NCBI GenBank assembly: GCA_033558025.1
Contig: JAUCEF010000005.1
Coordinates: 8,208,999-8,272,998 of the forward strand
Source of the DNA: Phytophthora sp. 'mugwort'
Lineage: Eukaryota > Oomycota > Peronosporomycetes > Peronosporales > Peronosporaceae
Length of the DNA stretch: 64,000 nt
Reading direction: 5' to 3'
In this document: positions 22,346 through 34,035 of the stretch, one piece after another
How the letters are laid out: the number at the start of each line of letters is the position of its first letter
Numbering within the stretch: position 1 is the first letter of the stretch
Notes under the pieces: generated by a model
Seen by the model: the letters and a program-made list of their open reading frames with translations, nothing else
Database searches by the model: none
Told to the model about the DNA's origin: nothing
Translations under genes and position numbers: made by a program

Positions 22346-24660
22346 TCAGCCTGCGGTCAACCAGCCAGAGAACTCATCGCCGGTATCTCCTGGTGATGTT
22401 CTGCGCGATTCATCCTCTCAACCAAGTGCGTTGCGATTGCCCCCTGGCTCCGCCTTGCGTAGATCCAATCGCTACAGCTCTCATCGAAGGGAAACTTCGG
22501 AGTCCAGCTCATCAAGTAATGTCTTGGAGTCGCCGGCGGTCACACGTAGGGTGATGTTCTCACCTCTGCACCGCTCGCCAGATTCAGCCCTCTCGCCCCC
22601 ATCACCAGTTCCAGTGCAATCACCCCGTCCATCGACTCCGGCATCACCATTGAAGACGGAGCGCCCACGCGACCTGATTTGGAAGCACTACACCATTGAA
22701 CGCGAAAATGGCAAAAAAACACGGGCGATGCAACCACTGCGACACGCTAAAATAAAATGGTAAGCCTAGTGGCAACTTATTGAACCACTTGGTGAAGCCT
22801 AACCAGTATCCTAGCGTCCCAAGAGACGTTCAAATTTCGCTACGATCTATGCCAGCTCCTACATCAGCTCAGACGTCGGATCCAACTGTCCAGCCTGCTA
22901 CGTGTGCGATTGATCAAGATTCTTTTGATATGGGACTAGCTCGGGTGTTTTTTTGTCTGCGCACTGCCGTTCATATTAGTGGAAGGCCAGGTATTTCGAG
23001 ACTTTATTGCCCTCCTAGCTCCCTCAATCAAGCTACTGTCGAGGCATATACTCAGTACGGTGTATTGAAACGGGTGCGAGATGAGATCCGATTGAGGTTA
23101 TCCAGATGATTAATGCTCACACCTTCGTTTCGCTCGTTACTAATGGCTGGACTGATACGAATGGCTCAAGCATTATAATTTTATGGTGGTTTCGCCCGGG
23201 TTACTTTCACCTTTTTGGTCATCGTGGTCGACAAGGTCGAAAAAACATACCGCGCGCTATCTTGCTGGGGAAATCAACAAAGTCATACAAGAAACTGAGA
23301 GCGAGACCACCGTACTATGGTTGGTATTGTCGCTGGCAATGCAAAAAACATGAGAAGCGCGTCGAGTCAAGTCCAGAGTAGGCACCCAATCGTGATTAGT
23401 GGTGGATGCTCGGCTCATGTTTTGAACTTATTGATGCAAGATATTGGCCGGTTCCCTGCCGTTAAAGGTGTCATATCAAGAGCCGTGGCTGTCACTCGCT
23501 TTGTACGGGACCATCTAGCACTTTATGACGAGTTCAAGCAACTGCAGCAAGGTGTACGAGACGCGGGTTCCAGGGCCAGAAATCTGGTATTGCCTGTTCC
23601 AACGCGCTGGAATTCTGTGCATGCTTGCTTATGAAATGTGCTGAACAGCAGGGAGATATTAGAGAAACTCTTCTTGAATCCAGGTTACGATCAAGTCATG
23701 GACCGCTATCGTGGAACTGCTCCAAATCGAAAAACGGCTTTGTTATGGGACCGAGTTGACTCGCGACGATGTCTTCTGGAGCAGCTTAAGAACTATAGTT
23801 CGGCTATTTGATCCCATTATCGAGGTCCTGCGGGCTCTGGAGGCAGGACAACGGATTCGTTTCAAGGATCTATAGATGGTTTCGGTGGCTGCGATATAAC
23901 ACCTTGTATGGTGTGACGTCCCCGGAGCCGGTAGTTTTTGAGTCGGAGAATGCACCGGACGAGCGTGGCTCGGAGGAGATCGACTCGGCGCAACAGCAAG
24001 CTCTCGCTGGTGTTGTGCTCTCAGTGATGCAGCTGCAATTATGTCGTCAGCCATTCCTACTGACTGCCAAAGTGTCGTTGGTGATGACTTGCAAGATGAT
24101 GGCACATACAAAAATGCCGCAGCCGTTCCTCTGGCTCTTCTCCAAAACATTTTTCGCGAGAATATTCAGAAACGGTGGAGATATGTCCACACAAACGCAA
24201 TGGCGGTAGCGTTCATGTTGGACCCATCGATGAATATCGACGATCTTGTGGGTTCTGATGACGATCAAGTAGACGATCACGCTTGCAAACTGGCCGAGCG
24301 ATGTGGATTGATATCCTCTACCGGTGTTGCCGCGTTAACCGGTGAAATTCTCAAGTTCAATTGTACGAAACGGAGGGGTGGTGAAGCTATAGAGAAAAGT
24401 ATGCCGGATCGAGCCCACGCGACTACTGGGGCGCACAAAGTGAGACGAAATATCCTCTCCTGAAGAAGCTAGCCGACATCATATTCGCCATCCTGACTTC
24501 TTCAGCAGCAAGCGAGAGGGCTTGGAGTATCTTCGATCATATTCACTCAAAGCGGAGAAACCGACTGTCCGTGGAAAAGGTTGAAATACTTGCATATGTC
24601 TACATCAATTACGGCAAGCTTAAGAGCGATGACATTGATCTTGCACGTCATCAGTCGTGC
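22346..24660 (+). pseudogene. decayed hAT-family transposase (BED / DUF659 / hAT-C)
   Basis: A BED-finger start (DLIWKHYTIERENGKK, then a CNHC pair visible only after a frame change near 22730) is followed by a DUF659-like block (FVSLVTNGWTDTNGSSIIIL; GGCSAHVLNLLMQDIGRFPA; VPTRWNSVHACL). The C-terminal hAT dimerisation region follows: PLLKKLADIIFAILTSSAAS and ERAWSIFDHIHSKRRNRLSV. The segments lie on one strand in correct order but in different frames with stops, so the element is dead. Terminal inverted repeats were not identified. The Pro/Ser-rich stretch at 22380-22660 before the BED finger belongs to the same frame. Confidence 0.8.
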
Positions 24661-26930
24661 CCCTACAGTGTAGATACATAAAATTAAACAGGCATCGAAC
24701 AGCATGACACAACAACCGCCGGTTTTGACTGGCATCTTCATAAAGCGATAATGGGAATCGTATGCGTGTTGTGTATCGCGTCCAGCGTTCAAGAGCGACA
24801 CCCACATCCACCGCAACGTGTAATCGGCCCTCCGAAATGAGCTGTATCACGCCAAATACAGCAAATTCAAGCACAGTAAGAACCACCATTTCAAGTACCA
24901 AACTATACCACAGCTTGTAGTCCATGCCGAGAGTCACTTTCTGGCCCACCAAGTTGCACGCCGCCTCAAAGGTTTCCGGCAGCAGTTTTTTATCGTGCAG
25001 AAAGTTGTCTTAGCGTACCTGGTTCATCCGGATTGTCTGGGTAATGAGACCCCTGGCTAAGGATACACTGTATTGCGTCATCTTGCTGCTATACAATAAT
25101 AATCCAAGCTCATCAGCACGCCTGGCATTGCACTTCACACTTCGTCCTCAGCAAGCACACCTGCTAAGTCCCCTGATCCACGCCCCATAACCCCGTGAAG
25201 TCTAGGATTCCCAAATGGTACTGGCTCGGATTGAACCTGAGATGGATTGTACTGGGTCTGCATTATAGGTAAAAGAAGACGCAAAACCACACATCCAGTT
25301 AGTGTTCGACACCACTAGAGGATGTTTACAGGAGTCAGCAGCTCCGTAGCGGGTAGCGGATTCCGAACACAAGCGCACCTTGGCTGCCCCTAAAGTGGTC
25401 TATGATACAGTGCTGTCGTCGAGCACGGAGAAGTTGACAGTGATAAGCTCCTTGGTCAGGTACAAGTACATGCGGTAGTGCTCATCCTACCTGGAGTCGA
25501 GATACATTCCGCCCCCATACCGAAGGCTCAGTTGCCCTCATTCCCCGGTGCGCTCTCGTCGGGTGGACGCGTTTCTATGGTGACAACGGTGCCGCCTCTG
25601 TTGCATCACCTCCAGCACCCCGGTTGTATTGACGAACAGCTGCTCGGTATTGCTCGTGAGCCAAGTAAAAGAGCTTAATCGATTTGTTGTGGTGGCGGCT
25701 CTAATGCGTTCAATGACGTAGCTGTCTGCTTCACGAGCTGCGTGGCGGACAACGTGAGGCGACTCACGGTTTGACCTTGAAGGGGGCCGTCCAAATTGTC
25801 CAAAAGTCGGCACCTGTTGTCGAGAATATTATGTCTGTTAGTTTTGAACACTTTTGAATTTTGAGCGGTATTTCGGGCGTTTGCTGGAAGTGTTTTGGAC
25901 AGTTTAGAAGTCGTCCAAAACCATCCCTACCTGCTGATGTTCTGCGTGATTCAAGCTCACAACCAAGGGCGTTGCGATCGCCCCCTGGCTCCGCCTGTAA
26001 GGATGTGGTTTGCAATTACGACACATTTTACATCGGTTAAGTACGGGTAAAAACGTTTGGTCCCGACACAATCGATACACGCAAGTCTGGTGCAGACGTA
26101 AAGTTTCTATCGTCCAAGGCAAAGGTCACGGGTTCGAGTTCCATCGATAACACATTTTATTTTGCATATTTTGCATAAATTGCACATAAGGAGGCGCCGC
26201 GCGACACCACGACATCTTCCAAGGATCACGTATGTGAACTACACTCATGGTACACGCAATCATTATCATGATGACGAAACCAGAAAATGTCGCAGAGTCT
26301 CCAGCCAATCAGATAGTCAATAGAGTGTGACGTGTAGGTCTGCATGTGATGTAGAGGAATGGTTGGTCACCGTGCGGAGAATATCCAGCGTGGCACAAAG
26401 GACACACAAGAGCCTCCATGGCGGCTTAGATATAGCGCTAGCGAACTAAGGACCGCCCAAAATGAATCACTTCCAAATTTCCTTCCTACTCGACAACTCC
26501 TTCTCCTTCTCCTCCGCCCCACATCATTACAAGTGGTAGCACTTGTTGGTCAAGTCTCCGAAGGGTCTGCAACTGCTCAAGAGGTCCCATTTGCGAGTGG
26601 TTGACTGGGTGGCATACGCCGGAAGGTCTCCCTCGCACATCGAACAAGTTACTGGGTGGCATAGCCAGAATGTGACTTGTTCCTACAAATCCTTGTCTGG
26701 TTTTCGGACTGGTTTGTGCCGTTGCTGGTGACAATCGCGCATCACATAGGGAACTCCAAGCTTTGGGTCTGTGGTTTAGTGCCGTGTGCCTGCCCCGCCA
26801 TTGCTAACACGGAGGATAACTTCCCTACAGCGTGTCGTACACTAGCTGGTTGCGCAACAGTTGTCCGGACGGTTGGCAAGGTCACCCCTCTCGACCCCAA
26901 GCGTATGGGAAGGAGAAACAGGTAAATACT
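24661..26930. other. non-coding / unrecognised, with a small duplicated fragment
   Basis: No supported gene. About 60 bp at 25930-26000 is a diverged copy of 22390-22455 in the hAT element (both encode DVLRDSSSQP-like residues). A tRNA-like B-box (GGTTCGAGTTCC, 26131-26142) occurs without a foldable tRNA body. Confidence 0.45.
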
Positions 26931-27834
26931 CAGGACGTAAGTATTCAAGATGTAAATACTGGTAACATATACAGCCAGATCTATTTACCAATTTGTTGCG
27001 ACCCCCCCCCACTCGCCAGGCATGGACGACGAAGAAACCCAATCCTTCTCGCCGAGGGCAGGAGAAACCCAACGCTTACAACGCAACCCGCTGGACGGCG
27101 AAGAAAAGAAAGTCGCTCCATCGGATTCTCTTTGGTTCGCTCGGAACCCGAAAACCACTCATCGGAGTCCCGTCGAAGAGAGTATATGAAGTTATCCCAT
27201 TCTTCGACGAAAGACGGTGGACTTTGGCGCCGTCTCTTCACCTTGTAGTATCGGTACTTCAAGAGCAGCTCGATGAAATGCGCATGGCGATTGCTTAAGG
27301 GTAGCTCCTGCGGAACACGAATGTTACTCAACTCACTAGTATCAAACAAGGTATAGAGAAAGTTATCTGTTGGCACCAGTCATAAACGGATTATAAATAT
27401 CCATCCAGGGCAAACGAGAGGCAGTCAAGATATTTCGAAAGTAGTCTCCTCCGCCGGCGATTACGTCAGCGGTGGACCCCTCCGAATTTACAGATGGAGT
27501 GCCTTCCTTTTCTTCGTCATCCAGCGGGTTGCATTGTAAGCGTTGGGTTCCTCCTGTCCTCGGCGAGAAGGATTGGGTTTCTTCGTCGTCCAGCGGGTTG
27601 CGTTGTAAGCGTGGATTCCACCTGCCCTCGGCTAGACGGATTGGGTTTCTTCGTCGTCCATGCCTGGCGAGTGTGTGTATGTGGGGGGGGGGATCGCAGC
27701 CAATTGGTAAATGGATCTGGCTGCATCTTGTGTGGAGGGGGCAACCAATTGGTAAATAGATCTGGCTGCATAGCTACCAGTATTTACGTCCTGAGTATTT
27801 ACATCCTGAGTATTTACATCCTGAGTATTTACAC
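26931..27834. repeat. foldback (long inverted repeat) element
   Basis: The left arm (26931-27130) is repeated in inverse orientation at 27490-27834. The matching blocks, in order, are the TAAATACTCAGGACGTAA family, the ATTTACCAATTTG block, a CATGGACGACGAAGAAACCC block and a CAACCCGCTGGACG block. The right arm has internal duplications: three CTGAGTATTTACA units, two CAATTGGTAAAT units and two CCAGCGGGTTGC units. The ~360 bp between the arms has no recognised function, although a minus-strand frame of 131 aa crosses from it into the left arm. The structure resembles foldback/MITE-like elements. Confidence 0.75.
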
Positions 27835-27898
27835 AGTATCTCGACTTTTTAATAGATCGTCAGCTGCTATCGTTATCCGCGCTGCTGTCCTCATTATT

Positions 27899-27951
27899 AC
27901 TATCTTCCTACTGTCGTGAAATGAGTCATTTCACGACAGTAGGAAGATAGT
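27899..27951. repeat. perfect 53-nt palindrome
   Basis: A 26-nt arm (27899-27924, beginning ACTATCTTCCTACTG), a single central G, and an exact 26-nt reverse complement (27926-27951). It lies 65 bp right of the foldback element and would form a hairpin with an effectively closed loop. No poly-U or gene context makes it a terminator. Confidence 0.9.
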
Positions 27952-29244
27952 TTCAAATGACACGACATATGGTTCACAGCGATGATGGGGAGTACTACTA
28001 TAGCTTATATATAGGCTGTAGTAGGGTTAAGCTAGCTCGCACAGATATCAGCTCCACCTTACCGCACTGGAACTCCCGATGCCCCTTACAGTCTGGAAGC
28101 AGCTAATCGGGGAGCGGATGCATGGTTATACATAACCAATCGCCGTCGGCGCCCGTGCGCCGTCACGCCTATAATATTCACCCAGCCGCCGAATCGCTTG
28201 GGTCCCAAGTTGGGACTGCTTAACATCAAGGCGACAACGCGGAGACGGGATTTTCTGCTGGCGCCAAGTCGAGACTCAGCAAACTGCGACAGCAGTGTTG
28301 CTGCACCAAGGTGGCGGAGTGGTGTTTGGAGCTGGCGCGAATAGGCACAGTACTAGTGTATGCACTCATTTCACGCCTTGCAACGTGAAGTGGGACAACC
28401 TCAAGGTCCTATATTTTAGCAAGGATTGGTAGAGGCCAGCAAAGCCACATGCCCCCGCGCTTGAACCACGCGGCGTGGTAGCCCACCGAACTTGAGGGTG
28501 GAGATCAACCTGGCATCAGCCACGCGTTGCCACGTCACGGTGGTGATCAAAGTCACTTCGACAAAGTGTAGTTGAGCAACACCATCGCCGCATCGTGGTT
28601 CGTTTAGGCTTACCGGGGTAAGGTCTCTATACCAAACTGCTAGTAATTCGCTCGCTGCAAGCATGAATCGCGCACCTGTACCGTCATCTGGATGGACGCA
28701 GATTTTCGCCTACTGCTAGATATGCATGAGTGGTAAGCGCGCGCAACACCGAATACACTGTAGTGCTATGTGTATGGTTGCATTGCAACTTGCAAGGCGC
28801 TCAAGTCTGCAATCTTGGTCTCTGCGGTATCGCGGATCCAAATTGAAGTTGTACAGCAGGAGGATTTGCTGGTCAGCGGTGAGTCCAGGAGGGACAGCCG
28901 AAGTAAGACATGCGTCAGTCGAACCTTCTGGCTGGGCGGCGGCGGACGAAGCGAGCAGAGGCCACCCCAGCTGAACGTGGGGAAACACGCGGTTCAGCGT
29001 CGCCGCACCAGCGCTGGCCCCACGCGCGAAGCAACGTGCAACATGGAAAGTCGGAGTACACGTCGCCTTTCTGCTTCTGTGTGGGGCCTGTCGTCGGCAC
29101 CGTATCGGCGCTTTCTGGTGCTGTCAGCCAATACACTGGAAGGCGGCGGCACATCCTACGCTGCCACACCTGCCTCACTTCGCAATTGGACCTCCTCCGA
29201 GCAGCTTCGTTTCGTTCGCCGTCTTTCTTTCCGATCGGAGCGCC
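27952..29244. other. region upstream of the HSF gene
   Basis: About 1.3 kb without a supported gene. Open frames on both strands over 28770-29405 overlap the HSF start and show no conserved motif. The right end must include the HSF 5' UTR and promoter. Confidence 0.45.
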
Positions 29245-30231
29245 ATGATGCACAGAATGCGGATGCCGCCCATGCAACAGCGCAGCCACCCGGATCGCAA
29301 CCATATGGGCGCAGTAGTCCCAACCACCACCTCCAAGTCGAGCGTGCTCCGAGCGATGCGAGTGCCCAAATTCCTCCGCAGCCTCTACGACATCTTGCAC
29401 TATGAGGACCAGTCCATCCTGACGTGGTCCAAGGACGGCACCTACTTCCAGATCTTCGACACCAAGCAACTTGAGATCGCGGTGCTGCCCAAGTACTTCA
29501 AGCACGGCAAGTTCGCCAGCTTCCAGCGCCAGCTTAACAACTTTGGCTTCCGCAAGTGGACGAAGACGCAATCCAGCGTTTGCACCTTCAGTCACCATCA
29601 CCTCGTGCGCTGTCATCCTCAGCAGCTGGCTGAGTTTATCAGTCGGCGCCCTTCTGCTAACGGCATCCGATCGGCTGTCGACGCTTCTTCGACTGACAGG
29701 CGCAAGCGAACGTTCACGGAGCTGATGCGATCCGCAGATATTGGGACTCCCACCTCCGCAGTTTCGAAGGCGATCAAGCGGGAGAGCGACAGCAACGACC
29801 GGGCATCTCACTCCGCGGAGGGCAACAACATTGCCATCTCGACACACACCATTCCAGGCAAATGTGTGCCACGATGGGCGGTAGATCCGATGGGCTTTTT
29901 AAAGTCCAGTGAGGAGAACAACGGGACCCCTACTAGTACGTCATCGGAGCAGGCGTTTAGTTTTTTGGTGGAGGAACTGCACGATATTATGCTGCCTGTT
30001 GCATCGATGTCGGAACGCCAAGATAGCAGATCCATGGAGAAAATGCTCGAGCTGCGCATGCTAAACGAGTGCCTGGATCTCGGAACTGCTGGCCCCTTGC
30101 ACGCCGCCTCAAATCCCGCGGTTGGCGAGCTCTTCCCGTCACTTCCTTACTCGTGGGATAGCGACACGTTTTTCGCTCCAGTCGGTCGCACGCACTTCGA
30201 GCAAGAGCGCGGGTCGTGGAGATTACATTAA
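29245..30231 (+). CDS. heat shock factor (HSF)-type transcription factor
   Basis: 328 aa, single exon. The winged-helix HSF DNA-binding domain spans roughly residues 41-140: VPKFLRSLYDILHYEDQ, then LTWSKDGTYFQIFD, LEIAVLPKYFKHGKFASFQ and RQLNNFGFRKW, the recognition-helix region being KFASFQRQLNNFGFRK. The family binds arrays of nGAAn. No clear long HR-A/B trimerisation coiled coil follows; the C-terminal half is Ser/Thr-rich with a short heptad-like helix (EKMLELRMLNECL), so oligomerisation may be weak. Oomycetes have expanded HSF families. It is notable that GAAnnTTC-rich units occur in the telomeric array of the same chromosome arm. Two ATGs lie at the start (MMHRMRMPPMQQ); the first is used. 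Confidence 0.92.
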   Translation: MMHRMRMPPMQQRSHPDRNHMGAVVPTTTSKSSVLRAMRVPKFLRSLYDILHYEDQSILTWSKDGTYFQIFDTKQLEIAVLPKYFKHGKFASFQRQLNNFGFRKWTKTQSSVCTFSHHHLVRCHPQQLAEFISRRPSANGIRSAVDASSTDRRKRTFTELMRSADIGTPTSAVSKAIKRESDSNDRASHSAEGNNIAISTHTIPGKCVPRWAVDPMGFLKSSEENNGTPTSTSSEQAFSFLVEELHDIMLPVASMSERQDSRSMEKMLELRMLNECLDLGTAGPLHAASNPAVGELFPSLPYSWDSDTFFAPVGRTHFEQERGSWRLH

Positions 30232-31458
30232 ACTACGACCATGCCTGATATTTAGATAGAACTGTAAACACTGATGTGTCCGAATGTAGAGCTTTTTGAT
30301 CCTCACTATTCAACCCGGCAAAACCAACCGTGCCCTAAAGAGCACGATGTTACTACATTAACTGCTACCATGATGCTCTGTAGACAGCGATTCAATTTTA
30401 ATCATCAACAACAGTTCCTCTATTTGCCAAACGACTTCATAAACAGCTAGAAGAAGGCCGACGAGAAGGTTTGAGAGAGCGAACAAACGCGAACCGTACT
30501 GATTACTTTCGCGGCCAATAAATCGCACCGTCAGCAGCTTTTACCGCCCGAGAACGGTCATGGTTCACTCAATCCAAAAAGCTCATGAAGTGATACGCCG
30601 TTTGGTAAACCAATAGCATTCATAAACATACTTTCGTATTCACGTCGTATGACACGTAAATGTGAATGTACGGCGTGATGTCCGGCGATCAGGGTGGTCT
30701 ACATATACCCTGTTCAGATGGATCGAGTGATCTTGGCTGGCGCTTTGACTACAGCTGAGCCTTTCAAGTGACGACGAGCCATTTACTCGTCTTACAGGTC
30801 CGTTTGTATAGTTCACGACGACCCGTGGGTATTATACCATAAAAAATGTATCGCTGACAACCTTCCCCATGATGACCTGTAAAAACTGACACGAAGTCAT
30901 TCTGAAGCACAATGCTTTCGGCACCCACCCGTTTTTCAAGGGATGCTGAACCCGTGGGGTAATACGATAGCTGAGCTTTTACGTAAACTATATAATTGCG
31001 ACGATGACGTTGATACTCCTTTTGATACTTTCGTAGTAAGTAGTATCCCATAGCCAATCAAGTAGATTTTTTAGCTTAACAAGAGTAAGTTGCTAATGCC
31101 ATGCAAATGATTACGAGGAAAACATTACTGAGGAAAACATAAGTTTGTGGTCTGAGGAAGGCATCAAACAGCAACCAACCTATTACACAAACGACAACAA
31201 CACGATATACATCTTGCAAGACCTGCGATCAATCCCCGGTCTTGTAACATATTTCCTTCTGGTGAACACCAACTCGAAACGGCTCAACCGTTCTCCATTC
31301 ATTTTCTCTTGGCTCTCATACAGAGGATACTAGCAATACTGGTTTCCGCTCCTACTCGAACCTCATGCGGCAAGCTGTACGAACGCTACCGCCAAGATGA
31401 AGCGCGACCTTACACGTTTCTGCTCGTCGTCTCTGCTTTTGTTTTCTCTTGCTGATGC
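30232..31458. other. intergenic, one unassigned short frame
   Basis: A minus-strand frame of 97 codons (31057-30764; starts MAMGYYLLRKYQKEY) has no motif I recognise and no splice partners. Otherwise AT-rich with no feature seen. Confidence 0.4.
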
Positions 31459-32023
31459 TTATTGGAACTCTGACGCATCGTAAATACCGGGCAGCATCGT
31501 GTTCACCTTCTCAGCAATAGCCATCACAATACCACTACAGCAGAAGCATTTAAAAACCAATAAATGACGTCAGCGTATGAGTAAGAGAAGACATCCATGA
31601 TTTATGTTAGCAGTCACAGCCACGATAGCGTAAACAACCCTCACCTTCTGTAGGCCGTGATGCCCTTGGACTTAAGCCAGAACCAGAAGGCGTCACAGTG
31701 AGCGGAACAATCGATCACGCCGTCGTCATTGTCGTCCGAGTTATCCTGTACGCAGATCAAAGAGTAGCATTAGCATTGCATTCTGTCTCCTTCTACTCTC
31801 GATGGATGCCAGCTCGACGCACCTTAAGCATGAGGAACTTGCCGATCAGCTGGAACGTGTTCGTCACGGCGTCAGCCCCGTCCTCCGAATCGCCGAGCTT
31901 CGTCACCGCCGCCTTGCCGATACCGGGAACCTCCGTCAAGTCGCCGGTGAGCGGAGCGCGCAGGAAGTCAGCCAACGTATCCTCCGCCACGCGAGACTTC
32001 TGGGGGTCGTAGCCGTCAGCCAT
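31459..32023 (-). CDS. small conserved protein with helix-hairpin-helix motif
   Basis: Three exons: 32023-31823, 31745-31645, 31534-31459; introns begin GTGCGT and GTGAGG and end CAG and TAG. The spliced protein is 125 aa. The N-terminal part contains DLTEVPGIGKAAVTKL, a helix-hairpin-helix (GxG) DNA- or protein-contact motif. The second exon gives an acidic stretch, DNSDDNDDGVIDC, that resembles an EF-hand-like loop, then DAFWFWLKSKGITAYRSGIV across the second splice. It ends NTMLPGIYDASEFQ. The phases agree at both junctions, which strongly supports a real gene. Function unknown to me; the HhH and its small size recall DNA-bridging or nuclear proteins, but that is inference. The gene lies among transposon debris yet is intact. 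Confidence 0.82.
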
Positions 32024-32435
32024 CTATCTGTCTGGTGCTGCTGTTTTCGCGAAATGGAGGGGGAGAAAATGGATCCACTTTCGAGTGATTTGATTGGTCA
32101 GTAACAAAATCTACACGTTCACCCTAACCTGTACAAGGAACACTATGTGGGGAACAGGATTTTATGCCTGTTTCTAGGTGATTAATGTCCGATTTCAACT
32201 ACACCATAGAATACCGGTATATCGTAAGTATCATCCTACCATTTCTGATATGTATTTGTACTACCTTACCTAAAATCGATGGACCAGATTCTGGTAGACA
32301 GATTTAGGAGCACGGAATTAACATTAGGTCACAGGGGCATTTCGTGCTTTTTCTGTAAATTACGTTCATGTATCGTGAGCATTTATGTTATTTACGGGGC
32401 ACCACGGCAGCGCAAACAACGACGTAAATCTGATA
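32024..32435. other. gap between HhH gene and mariner element
   Basis: Promoter side of the HhH gene. AT-rich; no other feature seen. It ends with the TA target dinucleotide at 32434-32435. Confidence 0.5.
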
Positions 32436-34033
32436 CACTGCGCGACAGATTAGATCGGACACCTACTTAACTGACCGTAATGCTGGCAGTTCTTCGAGTT
32501 AATCTATATTATTTAGATATATGCGATCTGTAGGCAGGAGAAAGAGCCTGCTTGTGCTAAACGGGAACAAGTTCGAGCTCTGTAGGGTACCTCCCATACA
32601 ACTTTCCACTTTCAGCTCCGCGACAGATCAAATCGGACAAACCCACCCATACAAAAACCAAGTATATCATCAGAGTGTGAGTCAGTAGGAATTGGTGGCC
32701 CTAGAGCTTGCACTATGGCTGGTCGCGAAGACTGCAGCGATGTCGAGCTTTATCTGCATGCTCATTCTGCAAGATGCTTCAGACGAAGAAGCCCCGTCTA
32801 ACTGAGCGTGAGAAGGGAAAGATTGACGGCCTTTTTGAGGCCGGCGCAAGCAAGCGCAGCATCGCTCGCAGTCTTGGCCGCAGCCCTGACACCACCTGCC
32901 GCGTGCTAGCACCCAAGCCACCGCCGACGGCCCGCAAGAAGGCCAAGCCCCCCAAGTACTCCGGAACGCCGCCCGCGCTTACTGAGCGCGCGCTCAGGCG
33001 GCTTTTATGTGCAGCGGCTCCTGGAGATTATTCTGCCGCGCAGCTGATCAGGGCTGCAACTCGACGTGCACGTGATGACCATCCAGCGCGCCCTTGCCAA
33101 GGTGGACTGGCTCGTCTTCACGAAGATACTCAACACGCTACCACTCAAGCCCGAGGACATGGTCGCCCGTGAAGCGTGGGCAAGGGAGAAGATGCTGCTC
33201 AAGAATGCCGGGCCTTATTGGGATTCCATTAGTTTCTCTGATGAGAAGAAATGGAATCTTGATTTCAAAACTACTGGCGGGACCTACGACGCCTTCCCCG
33301 AAGGACGAAGTGAAGGCAGGCAGGAGGCGGATCGGTAATGGTTTGGGCTGCGTTTAGTGCACGGGGTAAGTCTCAGCTAGTGGTTTTGACAGGGAGGCAA
33401 AACTTGGACGACTACATGAACACGTTGTCCGAGTTACTCCTCCCCTTTGCTCATCTGAAGTATGACACGGATTTTACCTTTCAGCAAGGCAATGCAAGTA
33501 TCCATACCTCGGCACGCACCAAGGACTTCTTCGCGGACCAGGAAGTAAAGGTGCTCGACTGGCTTTTAAAGTCGCCAGAGTTAAATCCTATAATAGAAAA
33601 CCTTTGGTCGATAGTGAGCAGGAGAGCATACAGTAACGGTATGCAGTTCGATAAGGTACCTGACCTAAGGGCTGCGCTGTTTGAGGCAGGAGTTCCATCC
33701 CTCTCGCATTGTTGCAGTCACTCGTCGAGTCATGCGGCGCCGCTGCTTAGAGGATGTTGCCAAGAATGGGGATAGGACTCATTAGTAAAGAATACCAATA
33801 TATTTTTTTTTCTTTTCGTATGGGTGGGTTTGTCCGATTTGATCTGTCGCGGAGCTGAAAGTGGAAAGTTGTATGAGAGGTACCCTACAGAGCTCGAACT
33901 TGTGCTCATTAACACACGCAAGATCTTTCTCCTGCCTACAGCTCGCATATATCTAAATAGTATAGGTTAACTCGAAGAACTGCCAGCACTACAGTCAGTT
34001 ACGTAGGTGTCCGATCTAATCTATCGCGCAGTG
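32436..34033 (+). mobile_element. Tc1/mariner transposon with long TIRs
   Basis: Terminal inverted repeats of about 218-220 bp (32436-32655 and 33816-34033) flanked by TA on both sides (32434-32435, 34034-34035). Each TIR has an outer and an inner copy of a CGCGACAGATYAAATCGGAC-like block (outer about 32441-32461 and 34009-34028; inner about 32619-32640 and 33831-33850), the IR/DR arrangement used by some Tc1 elements for transposase binding. The arms differ by scattered substitutions. The interior holds a dead transposase. Confidence 0.88.
32774..33775 (+). pseudogene. Tc1/mariner transposase, inactivated
   Basis: Starts MLQTKKPRLTEREKGKIDGL, an N-terminal HTH (ASKRSIARSLGRSPDTTCRV). The frame changes near 33050 and 33335 and again near the C-terminus. 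The DDE core is visible: first Asp in FSDEKKWNLDF; the second block reads FQQGNASIHTS, where the family has Asp at the Gly position; the third is SPELNPIIENLW, with the catalytic Glu but an extra Ile. Frameshifts plus the lost second aspartate make it non-functional. It lies centrally between the TIRs, same orientation as the left TIR. Confidence 0.85.
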
Positions 34034-34035
34034 TA

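Noticed and set aside
26131..26142. tRNA-like B-box GGTTCGAGTTCC
   Set aside because: No acceptor or D-arm partner folds around it; T-stem has a mismatch. At best a tRNA-derived SINE scrap.
27899..27951. intrinsic terminator reading of the hairpin
   Set aside because: Eukaryotic context, no T-tract and no transcription unit ending there.
28915..29847. 310-codon minus-strand open frame opposite HSF
   Set aside because: Lies antisense to the HSF DNA-binding domain, with GC-rich codon bias creating an open shadow frame.
30764..31057. 97-codon minus-strand frame as a gene
   Set aside because: No motif, no splice partners, AT-rich surroundings; cannot be supported.
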